A DNA stretch of 12,976 nucleotides, taken from an uncultured Actinomyces sp. (GTDB lineage Bacteria > Actinomycetota > Actinomycetes > Actinomycetales > Actinomycetaceae). The DNA lies in NCBI GenBank assembly GCA_938040725.1, contig CALHZX010000063.1, forward strand, positions 1 to 12,976, in the 5' to 3' direction. The position numbers and the translations under genes were made by a program. Below are positions 7,001-12,976 of this stretch, in pieces. How positions within the stretch are numbered: the first letter of the stretch is position 1; every line of letters starts with the position of its first letter. A model generated the notes under the pieces. That model was not told the origin of the DNA. It searched no databases and saw only the letters and a program-made list of their open reading frames with translations.

Positions 7001-8077
7001 CTACCAGCCGCGCACCAGCTCCACGAGAGAAGGGGATGCTAGCCACTGCCTCGTGCCGAAGGAGGACACCGACACCGCGGCCACGGCCGACGCGAAGCGG
7101 ATGAGGTGCTCCGGATCCGCGTCCCCGCCTCGCTCGATCGCCCACGTGAAAGCCCCGTGGAAAGCGTCGCCCGCCCCCAGCGTCGACGCGTCCGGGACGG
7201 CATCAACGGGAACCTCGCCGCTGTCGCCATCCCACCAGTACTGCACCGAGCGATCTCCGCGCGTGCGCACCGTGCGCGTGATGCCGAAGCCCCGCAGGAA
7301 CTCGGCGACCTGTACCCCATCAGGGCGCGCCATGAGAGGCGGCGCGAAATCTTCCGACACGACCGCAATGTCGACGAAGCCCAGCAGGGGAGTGAGCCAA
7401 TCCTTCCACGAGCCGCCGTCCAGGATACGCGGGTGCGGCGGGCGCGCCTCGAGGGCAGCGAACGGGTCATCCTCGTCAACGTCGGGAACGCCCAGCGTGA
7501 GGGCTGTGTGCGCGAGCGCCGGGTTGTGTCCGTCGATGAGGACCGTGCCGACGCACTCGGGCAGCTCGGCCGCAACGCGCCCCGCATCCGCGTCAAGCCG
7601 CGCGTTCGTGGAGGCCACCATGCGACCGCTTGGGTGCTCGATGATCGAGGACACGGCGGGTTCGCGCGTCGCGTGGGACGAGGCCGGGGCTGCGTTGCGC
7701 TGCCCGGGCTCAGTGGGGTGTTGTCCCGCCTCAGTTGGCGAGGAAGAAAGCGCCGTCGCGTCTAACACGCGCACGCCTGAAGCCGCCAGGTCGGCGGCGA
7801 GGAAGGCTGACACTGGGCCTTCGCCGAGGGCGGTCAGCAGCGTCGGCGCCTCCCGCGGGGGAACGGAATCGCCTGAGGTGGCCCCGGCCTCGTCGCTGGA
7901 ACGAGAGAGGGCATCCGAGGCGGCGGTCAGTGCCGCGTACGTGACGGCGGCGTTCGTCGCGGGACCGCCGGCAGCCATCGTGAAGTCCGTCGACGTGACC
8001 TTCAGGGAAGGGTCGGGCACGTGGTCGAGGCGGTGCAGGACGTCCAGGGTCGTGAGTCCGGCGAAGAGTGCAGTCAT
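7001..8077 (-). CDS. PfkB-family (ribokinase-like) carbohydrate kinase
   Basis: This 358-residue cytosolic kinase should phosphorylate a sugar, sugar-phosphate or nucleoside with ATP. PfkB signature 1 is seen as AAGGPATNAAVTYAAL (35-50), and the catalytic, anion-hole signature as DASTLGAGDAFHGAF (296-310), with Asp304 the expected base. The N-terminal strand ALFAGLTTLDVLHRLD fits the family start. I start at the ATG at 8077; a longer frame reaching 8173 would add 32 unconserved residues and run into the divergent promoter. No Shine-Dalgarno is visible, and a weak -10-like GACAAT lies five bases upstream. Two low-complexity stretches rich in Ser, Ala, Glu and Thr (about 53-79 and 108-142) interrupt the fold compared with compact ribokinases. 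The substrate cannot be told from sequence, and no sugar-uptake genes are adjacent. Confidence 0.92.
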   Translation of the reverse strand: MTALFAGLTTLDVLHRLDHVPDPSLKVTSTDFTMAAGGPATNAAVTYAALTAASDALSRSSDEAGATSGDSVPPREAPTLLTALGEGPVSAFLAADLAASGVRVLDATALSSSPTEAGQHPTEPGQRNAAPASSHATREPAVSSIIEHPSGRMVASTNARLDADAGRVAAELPECVGTVLIDGHNPALAHTALTLGVPDVDEDDPFAALEARPPHPRILDGGSWKDWLTPLLGFVDIAVVSEDFAPPLMARPDGVQVAEFLRGFGITRTVRTRGDRSVQYWWDGDSGEVPVDAVPDASTLGAGDAFHGAFTWAIERGGDADPEHLIRFASAVAAVSVSSFGTRQWLASPSLVELVRGW

Positions 8078-8131
8078 GGGGACATTGTCGCACCCGGTGG
8101 GCCGCGCGAGGAAGCGCGGTTGCGGCGCTCG

Positions 8132-8158
8132 CTGACGAGCCCGCGCACCCTGTAACAT
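8132..8158 (+). promoter_or_regulatory. promoter for the TRIC-type channel gene
   Basis: CTGACG (8132-8137) and TAACAT (8153-8158) resemble -35 and -10 boxes 15 bases apart. The expected start of transcription is near 8165, which favours the ATG at 8196 over the GTG at 8160 as the start codon. Confidence 0.45.
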
Positions 8159-8195
8159 AGTGAACAACGACACTCATCGACTCCTCCGGATCGCC

Positions 8196-8894
8196 ATGCA
8201 CCTGCTCGACGCGCTGAATAACTCCCTGCCCGAGGTCTTCCGAGCCATTGACCTCATGGGCGTGCTCCTCAATGGCATCCTCGGCGGCAAGGTCGCGCGA
8301 GAACGCAACTTCGACGCCGTTGGCTTCTGTATTCTCGCGATCATGACGGCGCTTGCGGGCGGCATGATCCGCGACCTGCTCCTGACCACGCGCACCGGCG
8401 CGCCCGTGGCCATCACCGACCCTTACTACCTGTGGTTCGCGATCATCGGCGCCCTTGTGGCGATGGCTTTCCGCATGGATTCGCGCGCGTGGTCGGTCCT
8501 CCTCGGCATTGCCGACGGCATGGTGCTGGGCTGTTGGAGCGCGACGGGCGCGATCAAGACCCTCGACGCGGGGTTCGCGATCATGCCCGCGATCCTCCTG
8601 GGCATCATGACGGCGATCGGTGGCGGCATGGTCCGCGACATCTCCGCCGGCCTGGTCCCGCGCGTCTTCGGCGGCAACAACCTCTACGCGACCCCCGCGT
8701 TCGCGTGCTCGCTGGTGACGGTTCTCTTCTGGTATATGGGCCAGCCGGTCCTCGGCATGGGTGCCTCGATCATCGTGGGCCTCGTCTTTACGGGGATGGC
8801 GCACTGGCGTCGCTGGAGGCTTCCGCAGACCCGCGAGTGGACCATCACTCTCACATACTCACAGTTGAAGGCTCTGCGTCGGGGCAGGCGTTAG
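8196..8894 (+). CDS. TRIC/YadS-family (UPF0126) membrane channel protein
   Basis: This 232-residue inner-membrane protein has the two-repeat architecture of prokaryotic trimeric intracellular cation channel homologues. Each repeat carries a Gly-rich motif before Arg-Asp: TALAGGMIRDLLL (51-63) and TAIGGGMVRDI (139-149). About seven hydrophobic segments are visible, at roughly 14-30, 41-57, 76-92, 98-118, 126-146, 163-181 and 186-202, followed by a basic C-terminal tail. Family members are about 205 residues, and bacterial homologues have been linked to K+ or amino-acid (glycine) permeation. The ATG at 8196 gives a family-like N-terminus and lies downstream of a plausible promoter; an in-frame GTG at 8160 would add 12 residues but probably precedes the transcription start. 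It lies just upstream of the amino-acid permease, nine bases apart. Confidence 0.88.
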   Translation: MHLLDALNNSLPEVFRAIDLMGVLLNGILGGKVARERNFDAVGFCILAIMTALAGGMIRDLLLTTRTGAPVAITDPYYLWFAIIGALVAMAFRMDSRAWSVLLGIADGMVLGCWSATGAIKTLDAGFAIMPAILLGIMTAIGGGMVRDISAGLVPRVFGGNNLYATPAFACSLVTVLFWYMGQPVLGMGASIIVGLVFTGMAHWRRWRLPQTREWTITLTYSQLKALRRGRR

Positions 8895-8903
8895 TATGGC
8901 GGT
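8892..8903 (+). promoter_or_regulatory. -10 box overlapping the TRIC stop codon
   Basis: TAGTAT (8892-8897) includes the TAG stop codon of the channel gene and ends six bases before the GTG at 8904. With no Shine-Dalgarno in the gap, the permease may have its own leaderless transcript besides read-through from upstream. TTGAAG at 8865-8870 is a possible -35, but its 21-base spacing is long. Confidence 0.45.
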
Positions 8904-10406
8904 GTGACTCCCCAATCAACACCTGTTTCTTTGTCTCCCGCTGAGCCGGAGGCCGCCTCCGGGCGTAAGCGTTTCAAGACGTGGCACCTGTCCATGATGG
9001 CCCTGGGCCTCGCGATTGGTGCTGGCTTCTTCCTGGGCACGGGTTCCGCGATCCACCAGGCCGGGCCCGCCGTCATCCTGTCCTATACGGTGGCCGCATT
9101 CATCGTCGTCTCGGTCATGCTTGCCCTCGCGGAATTGGCCTCGTCCCTGCCGACGACGGGTTCGTTTTCGTCGTACGCCGAGGCCGGGATCGGCCGCTGG
9201 GCAGGCTTCACGATCGGGTGGCTGTATTGGGTCATGCTTATCATGGTGTCGGGCCTGGAGGTGACGGGTGCGGCGACGTTCTTTGTTGGCTGGTTCCCGG
9301 CGGTCCCACAGTGGGTGGTGGCCCTCGTTATTGTCGTCGTTATTGGCGGCATTAACCTGCTGTCCGCCGGTCAGTATGGCGAGATCGAGGCCTGGCTGTC
9401 GATGGTGAAGATCGTCGCGATTATCGCCTTCCTGTGCGTGGGCGTGTACCTGGTTGCACGCACGGTGATCGTCGGCCCCCTGCCCGGCCACGAGGGAGTG
9501 TGGCAGAACGTCTCGGGACATAACGGGTTTATGCCCAATGGCCTGTCGGGCATCGCGGTCGCGCTCCTGGCCGTCATCACGTCTTTCGGCGGCCTGGAGA
9601 TCGTGACGATCGCAGCGGCCGAGGCCGAGGATCCTCGCGCTGCGATGAGCAGCGCGATCCGCTCGGTCGTCACTCGCATCCTCGTGTTCTATGTCGGCTC
9701 TGTCGTCCTACTGATCGCGCTGCTGCCGTGGGATGGCGAGGCCATGAAGACGAACGCCTTCGCCGCTGTGCTCGAGATGGCTGGCGTCCCCGCAGTCGGC
9801 ACGCTCATGAACGTCATTATCTTCATGGCGCTGATCTCCGCGTTTTCCGCGAATATCTACGCCTCCTCGCGCATGGCCTACTCGCTGTCGGCGCGTGATA
9901 TGGGGCCGCGCTGGCTGCTGGGTGCTGCCGCGTCCAACGAGGCTCGCGCGCACTCGGTCGTCAAGGCTGCCCTCGAGGATGACGAGGCCGTCCTGGCCTC
10001 CGAGATGGAGGGTGACATCGAGGCAGGGCGGACCCCGAAGCGCGCGGTCGGCCTCGTCGTGGTTCTGGCGCTGCTGGCGGTCCTGGGCAACTGGTATCTG
10101 CCCGGTGAGATTCTGACGATGCTCATCAACGCGATCGGCATGGTTCTGCTGATCGTGTGGACGTTCATCATCATTTCGCTGATGCGCCTGCATCCGTCGC
10201 TGGAGCGCTCGGGCTCTCTCGTGATTCGTATGCCCGGGTGGCCGTGGCTGCCGTGGCTGGTGCTCGTTGGCTTGGGTGGGATCGGTGTCCTCATGCTCAT
10301 GAGCGACGAGGGCCGGGCTCAGCTGGTCTCCATGGGCGCGCTGACGCTCATCATCGTGGCCGTTTACTTTGTGCGTCAGCTGTTGGCTGCGCGCACCAAG
10401 GCCTAG
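8904..10406 (+). CDS. APC-superfamily amino-acid permease (AAT-like)
   Basis: The 500-residue protein is a secondary transporter of the cytoplasmic membrane, likely H+-coupled uptake of an amino acid or GABA-like solute. The hallmark first helix is MMALGLAIGAGFFLGTGSAI (31-50) followed by HQAGPA, and SSLPTTGSFSSYAE (80-93) matches the conserved loop after helix 2. About 12 membrane segments are visible, at roughly 30-50, 58-80, 100-122, 136-153, 165-187, 215-233, 256-275, 299-320, 381-396, 402-426, 447-466 and 474-493. The cytoplasmic loop between helices 8 and 9 (about 340-380) is unusually long and acidic (ALEDDEAVLASEMEGDIEAG). The GTG start at 8904 is directly after the channel gene. The substrate is not predictable from sequence. 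Confidence 0.94.
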   Translation: MTPQSTPVSLSPAEPEAASGRKRFKTWHLSMMALGLAIGAGFFLGTGSAIHQAGPAVILSYTVAAFIVVSVMLALAELASSLPTTGSFSSYAEAGIGRWAGFTIGWLYWVMLIMVSGLEVTGAATFFVGWFPAVPQWVVALVIVVVIGGINLLSAGQYGEIEAWLSMVKIVAIIAFLCVGVYLVARTVIVGPLPGHEGVWQNVSGHNGFMPNGLSGIAVALLAVITSFGGLEIVTIAAAEAEDPRAAMSSAIRSVVTRILVFYVGSVVLLIALLPWDGEAMKTNAFAAVLEMAGVPAVGTLMNVIIFMALISAFSANIYASSRMAYSLSARDMGPRWLLGAAASNEARAHSVVKAALEDDEAVLASEMEGDIEAGRTPKRAVGLVVVLALLAVLGNWYLPGEILTMLINAIGMVLLIVWTFIIISLMRLHPSLERSGSLVIRMPGWPWLPWLVLVGLGGIGVLMLMSDEGRAQLVSMGALTLIIVAVYFVRQLLAARTKA

Positions 10407-10415
10407 TTATCCACA
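10407..10415 (+). promoter_or_regulatory. perfect DnaA box (TTATCCACA)
   Basis: The nine bases directly after the permease TAG match the strong E. coli DnaA 9-mer exactly. No second box is close by and there is no oriC context, so this could be a lone DnaA regulatory or titration site, or chance. Confidence 0.4.
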
Positions 10416-10422
10416 GGCGCCG

Positions 10423-10448
10423 CCCGCCGGGACGCAGATGCCGGCGGG
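10423..10448 (+). terminator. GC-rich hairpin after the permease, first of two
   Basis: CCCGCCGG (10423-10430) pairs with CCGGCGGG (10441-10448) around a 10-base loop. It is followed 12 bases later by a second, stronger hairpin, and together they could end permease transcripts. Confidence 0.4.
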
Positions 10449-10460
10449 TGGGTGCATCAT

Positions 10461-10494
10461 GAGGGCACCCCGAACACTGTGTCGGGGTGCCCTC
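10461..10494 (+). terminator. strong hairpin terminator after the permease, second of two
   Basis: GAGGGCACCCCGA (10461-10473) pairs perfectly over 13 bases with 10482-10494 around an eight-base loop. No T-run follows. It lies between the permease stop and the HNH nuclease ribosome binding site, so a role in the HNH leader is the alternative. Confidence 0.6.
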
Positions 10495-10527
10495 GCCCGC
10501 GTGGGCCGCGTGATGGAAGGAGGAAAC

Positions 10528-11265
10528 GTGGCACGAAAGCGACGCCGGAGCTTGGGGGACAGGATTGTCCTGCTGGCGATTCTCGCTGCCCTCGTGTGGG
10601 CGTTCGCGCCCGGAGTGGGTCCGGATCTGGCGGGCCTGCGTTCGCGCCTCGGATGGCCGCCGCTGCGCAGCGGGCAGGGGCTGTCTTCTCTGCCGGACAG
10701 CGAGGCGGCCCGGCAGCTGCGCGGCCTCACGGTCCGTGAATCGGTCAATGACCCCGATGCTCCCGCCTATGACCGTCAGGCGTATGGGCAGAGCTGGGCG
10801 GACACTGATCACAACGGCTGCGACACTCGCAACGACATTCTTGCCCGTGATCTGGCGCGCCCCATCTTTAAACCGGGCACGCGCGACTGCGTGGTCCTGT
10901 CCGGCACGCTCGCCGAGCCCTACACGGGGGCCACGATCGAGTTTCAGAAGGGAGAGAAGACCTCGTCCCTCGTGCAGATCGACCACGTCGTCGCGCTGGC
11001 GGACGCGTGGCGTTCGGGCGCGTGGCGGTGGGACGCTCAGCGCCGACAGGAGTTCGCTAACGATCCGCAGAACCTGCTCGCGGTGGATGGGGCGGCCAAC
11101 GAGGATAAGTCGGCGTCTTCTGCGGACCAGTGGCTGCCACCGAATAGGGCCTTCCGCTGCGACTACGTGAAGCGGCAGATCGCCGTCAAGAGCGCCTACG
11201 GGCTGAGCGTGACCCGCACCGAGCAAGATGCGATGGCTGAGCAGCTGTCAATCTGTTCGGAGTGA
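10528..11265 (+). CDS. membrane-anchored or secreted HNH-family nuclease
   Basis: This 245-residue protein belongs to an actinobacterial HNH endonuclease family. The N-terminus is basic (ARKRRRSLGDR) and leads into one hydrophobic segment (about 12-28), so it is exported or anchored outside the membrane; AFA before PG could be a signal-peptidase site. Conserved blocks are DHNGCDTRNDIL (94-105), DCVVLSGTL (120-128), PYTG (131-134), the HNH core VQIDHVVALADAW (149-161) with Asp152-His153, NDPQNLLAVDGAANEDK (178-194) with the Asn and Lys expected in the metal site, and WLPPNRAFRCDYVKRQIAVK (202-221). Four cysteines (98, 121, 211, 243) would allow two disulfides, fitting an extracytoplasmic site. 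The GTG at 10528 has an excellent GGAAGGAGG upstream; a longer frame from 10369 runs back into the permease and is rejected. A role in DNA scavenging or competition is inferred. Confidence 0.92.
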   Translation: MARKRRRSLGDRIVLLAILAALVWAFAPGVGPDLAGLRSRLGWPPLRSGQGLSSLPDSEAARQLRGLTVRESVNDPDAPAYDRQAYGQSWADTDHNGCDTRNDILARDLARPIFKPGTRDCVVLSGTLAEPYTGATIEFQKGEKTSSLVQIDHVVALADAWRSGAWRWDAQRRQEFANDPQNLLAVDGAANEDKSASSADQWLPPNRAFRCDYVKRQIAVKSAYGLSVTRTEQDAMAEQLSICSE

Positions 11266-11389
11266 GGAGAGAGGGGGAAGTCCTGCGCGCTTCGCAGGCG
11301 TGGCGCGTCATCCTGACCAACAATTTCCAGTGGATTCCCAGTAGTTTTCTCACAATGTGTCCATCTTGTGTGGAACTGGGCGCACGTCC

Positions 11390-11421
11390 GGAACATTGCC
11401 CGATAACGCCGGTAATGTTCC
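11390..11421 (+). promoter_or_regulatory. inverted repeat upstream of the VanZ gene, possible operator
   Basis: GGAACATT (11390-11397) and AATGTTCC (11414-11421) are perfect complements separated by 16 bases, in the leader 19 bases before the VanZ ATG. The spacer contains GATAAC (11402-11407), a weak -10 candidate. It could be a regulator site or an mRNA stem next to the ribosome binding site. Confidence 0.35.
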
Positions 11422-11440
11422 CCTCAAGGGGAGGGGTGAC

Positions 11441-12283
11441 ATGTACACGGCAATCAACTGGGCGCTTGACCTGGGACTCTACGCTGCGGTCTGCGCGATC
11501 ACGTGTGCGCTGTGGTGGCTGCTCGGCAGGCTCGGGGATTCTGGTCGTCCCTCCTCGGGCGGCCGCGCTTCCTCGGAGGAAGATCATGCGCCCGGGCAGG
11601 GTGGTCATGCACATCTGACCGTCGTGCAGGCGCTCCCGCTCATCTACCGACGCTCGAAGCGCACGGGTGCCCTCCTGCCGCGCGAGGACAACCCCGACAC
11701 CGCGATGACCACGGAGATTCCCGTGATCGCGGCCCCTGCCTCGTCGATGTGGAGGCTCCCGCGCGCCCTTCCGCTCGCCTGGTTCCTCTACGTCGTCGGC
11801 CTGCTGATTTTTACGCTGCTGCCGCTGCCCTCTGACCCGGTGGCCGCATGCGCCGCGATCATACACTGGGATAACTACACGCCCTTCGGGTCCTTCGTGG
11901 CGGTCGTCGACCAGTTCCGCGACGGCGAGAGCCTGCGCGGGACCCTGTATGGTCTGTCGATCCTGCTCAACATCGCGCTGTTCGTGCCGCTGGGTGCCCT
12001 CGCGGAAACCAGCTGGCGCATCCGGCGCATGCGCAGTGCGCCCGCCGACGGGTCTCGCCTGGTGCGCTCAATCCCGCATCGCCGCGTCCTCGCGTGGGTG
12101 GCGATCGGCTGCGCACTCTCCTGCCTCATCGAGCTGACCCAGTACACGGGACTGTTCGGCGCCGTGCCCTGCACCTACCGGGTCGTCGACATCGACGACG
12201 TCATCATGAACACGCTGGGCGCCTACGCGGGCGTGCGCCTGCTGCCCTTCATGGCGCGCAACTCGCGCTTCATGGGCGCGTAG
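11441..12283 (+). CDS. VanZ-family membrane protein with an N-terminal extension
   Basis: This 280-residue integral membrane protein has the VanZ-like domain at about 110-272, with membrane segments near 111-128, 168-187, 215-235 and 255-272. The family core is present as ELTQYTGLFG (231-240) and YRVVDIDDVIMNTLGAYAG (246-264), the usual E-x-x-Q and DxxDvxxNtxG pattern. An extra membrane segment at about 8-28 is joined to the domain by a polar linker of about 80 residues (30-110), making the protein longer than typical VanZ-like proteins. The ATG at 11441 follows GGGGAGGGG at good spacing; a longer frame from 11357 would include the leader palindrome. VanZ is known from low-level teicoplanin resistance in the vanA cluster, but isolated VanZ-like proteins are common and no van genes are here, so resistance should not be inferred. 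Its tail overlaps the convergent Doc gene by 14 bases. Confidence 0.9.
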   Translation: MYTAINWALDLGLYAAVCAITCALWWLLGRLGDSGRPSSGGRASSEEDHAPGQGGHAHLTVVQALPLIYRRSKRTGALLPREDNPDTAMTTEIPVIAAPASSMWRLPRALPLAWFLYVVGLLIFTLLPLPSDPVAACAAIIHWDNYTPFGSFVAVVDQFRDGESLRGTLYGLSILLNIALFVPLGALAETSWRIRRMRSAPADGSRLVRSIPHRRVLAWVAIGCALSCLIELTQYTGLFGAVPCTYRVVDIDDVIMNTLGAYAGVRLLPFMARNSRFMGA

Positions 12284-12653
12284 ACGTCCACGCCGATAAC
12301 GTGGCGCAGACGTGCTCAAGCGTGACGTGGGAGGAAGCAACGGCGATGACAAGCTCGTAGACGTCATCGTTGGAAACGTTTTCGTTGATCTCGAGTGCGT
12401 TGAGAGATAAGAAAACAGAACAAGCAGCCCATGCAAGGCGCTTGTTTCCGTCGATCAGCGCGTGATTTTTTGTGAGTGATTCGAGGAGGGCTGCGGCCTT
12501 GGCGGCGGTGGACGGGTAGGCGTCCTGGCCCATCAGCGTTGTTTGGGGGCGCAGTGCTGCCGCATTGAGGAGTCCGAGATCCCGGACAGGACCGATTGTC
12601 AGTGCGGATACGATGTCCAGGAGGTCCTCAAGCGAGAGAAACTCGCACGGCAT
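12270..12653 (-). CDS. Doc-family (Fic fold) toxin of a type II toxin-antitoxin pair
   Basis: This 127-residue protein matches death-on-curing toxins in length and motif. HALIDGNKRLAW (64-75) is the Fic/Doc core, with the invariant His64 and Asn70-Lys71-Arg72; the third position is Leu where many members have Phe. Doc of phage P1 phosphorylates elongation factor EF-Tu and so stops translation; the same activity here is an inference from family. The start is the ATG at 12653, four bases after the antitoxin stop codon (TAA-CACC-ATG), with no Shine-Dalgarno, which suggests translational re-initiation and tight coupling. A longer frame from 12698 would overlap the antitoxin. The gene ends inside the tail of the convergent VanZ gene. 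Confidence 0.9.
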   Translation of the reverse strand: MPCEFLSLEDLLDIVSALTIGPVRDLGLLNAAALRPQTTLMGQDAYPSTAAKAAALLESLTKNHALIDGNKRLAWAACSVFLSLNALEINENVSNDDVYELVIAVASSHVTLEHVCATLSAWTSTRP

Positions 12654-12657
12654 GGTG

Positions 12658-12861
12658 TTACTGGCCGAGTCGCTCAAGTGCGTCCCCCCAGCGCTCAACG
12701 GTTTGGTTGAGTGCGTCGGTGACGCGCTGGCGGTGGGTCATGCGGTTGAATTCCTCATCGATGGCGCGCAGCACTGCGTCGTGTTTTGACGTGCCGGAAC
12801 GCTGGGCGAGCTCGTCGAGCTTGCGTGCGTGTTCCTCATCGAGTCGGAGTGTCATAGCCAT
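12658..12861 (-). CDS. ribbon-helix-helix antitoxin partner of Doc
   Basis: The 67-residue protein opens with MTLRLDEEH (3-11), a typical RHH beta-strand, followed by two helices (EEHARKLDELAQRSG and SKHDAVLRAIDEEFN, about 9-39) like CopG/MetJ-type repressors. The C-terminal helix (about 44-66, VTDALNQTVERWGDALERL) would be the toxin-neutralising part. It lies directly upstream of Doc with a four-base gap. A perfect palindrome at 12869-12887 overlaps its promoter and is the expected autoregulatory operator. Start: ATG at 12861, probably leaderless; an in-frame ATG at 12855 is an alternative. Classical Doc partners are Phd-type, so this is the RHH variant of the pairing. Confidence 0.85.
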   Translation of the reverse strand: MAMTLRLDEEHARKLDELAQRSGTSKHDAVLRAIDEEFNRMTHRQRVTDALNQTVERWGDALERLGQ

Positions 12862-12867
12862 ATCGTC

Positions 12868-12887
12868 ATGGTATCACTCTGATACCA
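12868..12887 (-). promoter_or_regulatory. toxin-antitoxin operator and overlapping -10 box
   Basis: TGGTATCA (12869-12876) and TGATACCA (12880-12887) form a perfect 8-3-8 palindrome. Read leftward, an extended -10 TGATACCAT contains TACCAT (12873-12868), ending six bases before the ATG at 12861. Binding of the RHH protein here would block its own promoter. Confidence 0.7.
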
Positions 12888-12901
12888 CTTGCGCGGCCTG
12901 C

Positions 12902-12976
12902 CTACAGCCAGCCGACCGCGCGGGCCAGGGACGCGGCCTCGGCGCGGGTGCGCGCGTCCATCTTCAGCATCGACGA
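12902..12976 (-). CDS. C-terminus of a LuxR-type helix-turn-helix regulator (partial)
   Basis: The last 24 codons of a leftward gene end in TAG at 12902-12904 and read SSMLKMDARTRAEAASLARA then VGWL. The pattern SS-[IM]-L-x-K-[LM]-x-[AV]-R-[TN]-R-x-EA resembles the C-terminal recognition region of GerE/LuxR DNA-binding domains found in response regulators. The rest lies beyond the right edge, so the input domain and partner kinase are unknown. It is on the same strand as the toxin-antitoxin genes, 40 bases upstream of the antitoxin start, but those genes have their own promoter. Confidence 0.6.
   Translation of the reverse strand, partial: SSMLKMDARTRAEAASLARAVGWL

Noticed and set aside
8160..8195. 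GTG 8160 as start of the TRIC-type gene
   Set aside because: It follows the -10 box by one base, so it would lie before the expected transcription start. Kept only as an alternative.
10369..10527. Upstream extension of the HNH nuclease
   Set aside because: It would overlap the permease gene and two hairpins, while GTG 10528 has a strong ribosome binding site and a sensible signal anchor.
11441..12283. Glycopeptide-resistance locus because of VanZ
   Set aside because: No vanR/S/H/A/X genes are nearby, and isolated VanZ-like proteins are widespread without a resistance role.

Overview
The window is about 13 kb of high-GC DNA with strong third-position G/C bias, frequent GTG starts and actinobacterial gene families. 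A member of the Actinomycetales such as Actinomyces or Schaalia is a reasonable guess from gene content and codon use, but nothing here fixes the genus. Most of it is ordinary chromosomal housekeeping and transport DNA. The unusual material is in the gaps between genes.

Layout. Positions 1-5498 hold a leftward block, in transcription order: a YtxH-like small membrane protein (5498-5193), a ferritin-like/VIT1 iron transporter (5172-4045), an ADP-ribosylglycohydrolase (3909-2941) and the RNA helicase HrpA (2687 to beyond the left edge). The first two are translationally adjacent and probably one unit. A rightward alpha/beta-hydrolase-fold protein (5747-6589) has lost its catalytic serine and histidine. 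It converges on a leftward PfkB-family sugar kinase (8077-7001) across a 411-base gap packed with repeats. Divergent from the kinase are a TRIC/YadS-type channel (8196-8894) and an APC amino-acid permease (8904-10406). They are followed by a membrane-anchored or secreted HNH nuclease (10528-11265) and a VanZ-family protein (11441-12283). A leftward ribbon-helix-helix/Doc toxin-antitoxin pair (12861-12270) overlaps the VanZ tail, and the last 75 bases are the C-terminus of a leftward LuxR-type regulator.

Non-coding structure. Two copies of an AT-rich element of about 105-115 bases with terminal inverted repeats lie in opposite orientations at about 2776-2882 and 6647-6758. A second repeat family (two direct copies and one inverted copy of a 20-27 base unit) forms a large imperfect palindrome at 6846-6922. 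Three genes (5747, 8904, 12861) have a TANNNT -10 box ending exactly six bases before the start codon and no Shine-Dalgarno sequence, which suggests leaderless transcripts. The toxin-antitoxin promoter carries a perfect 8-3-8 palindrome. A perfect E. coli-type DnaA 9-mer follows the permease stop codon. I found no IS element, CRISPR array, rRNA or tRNA.
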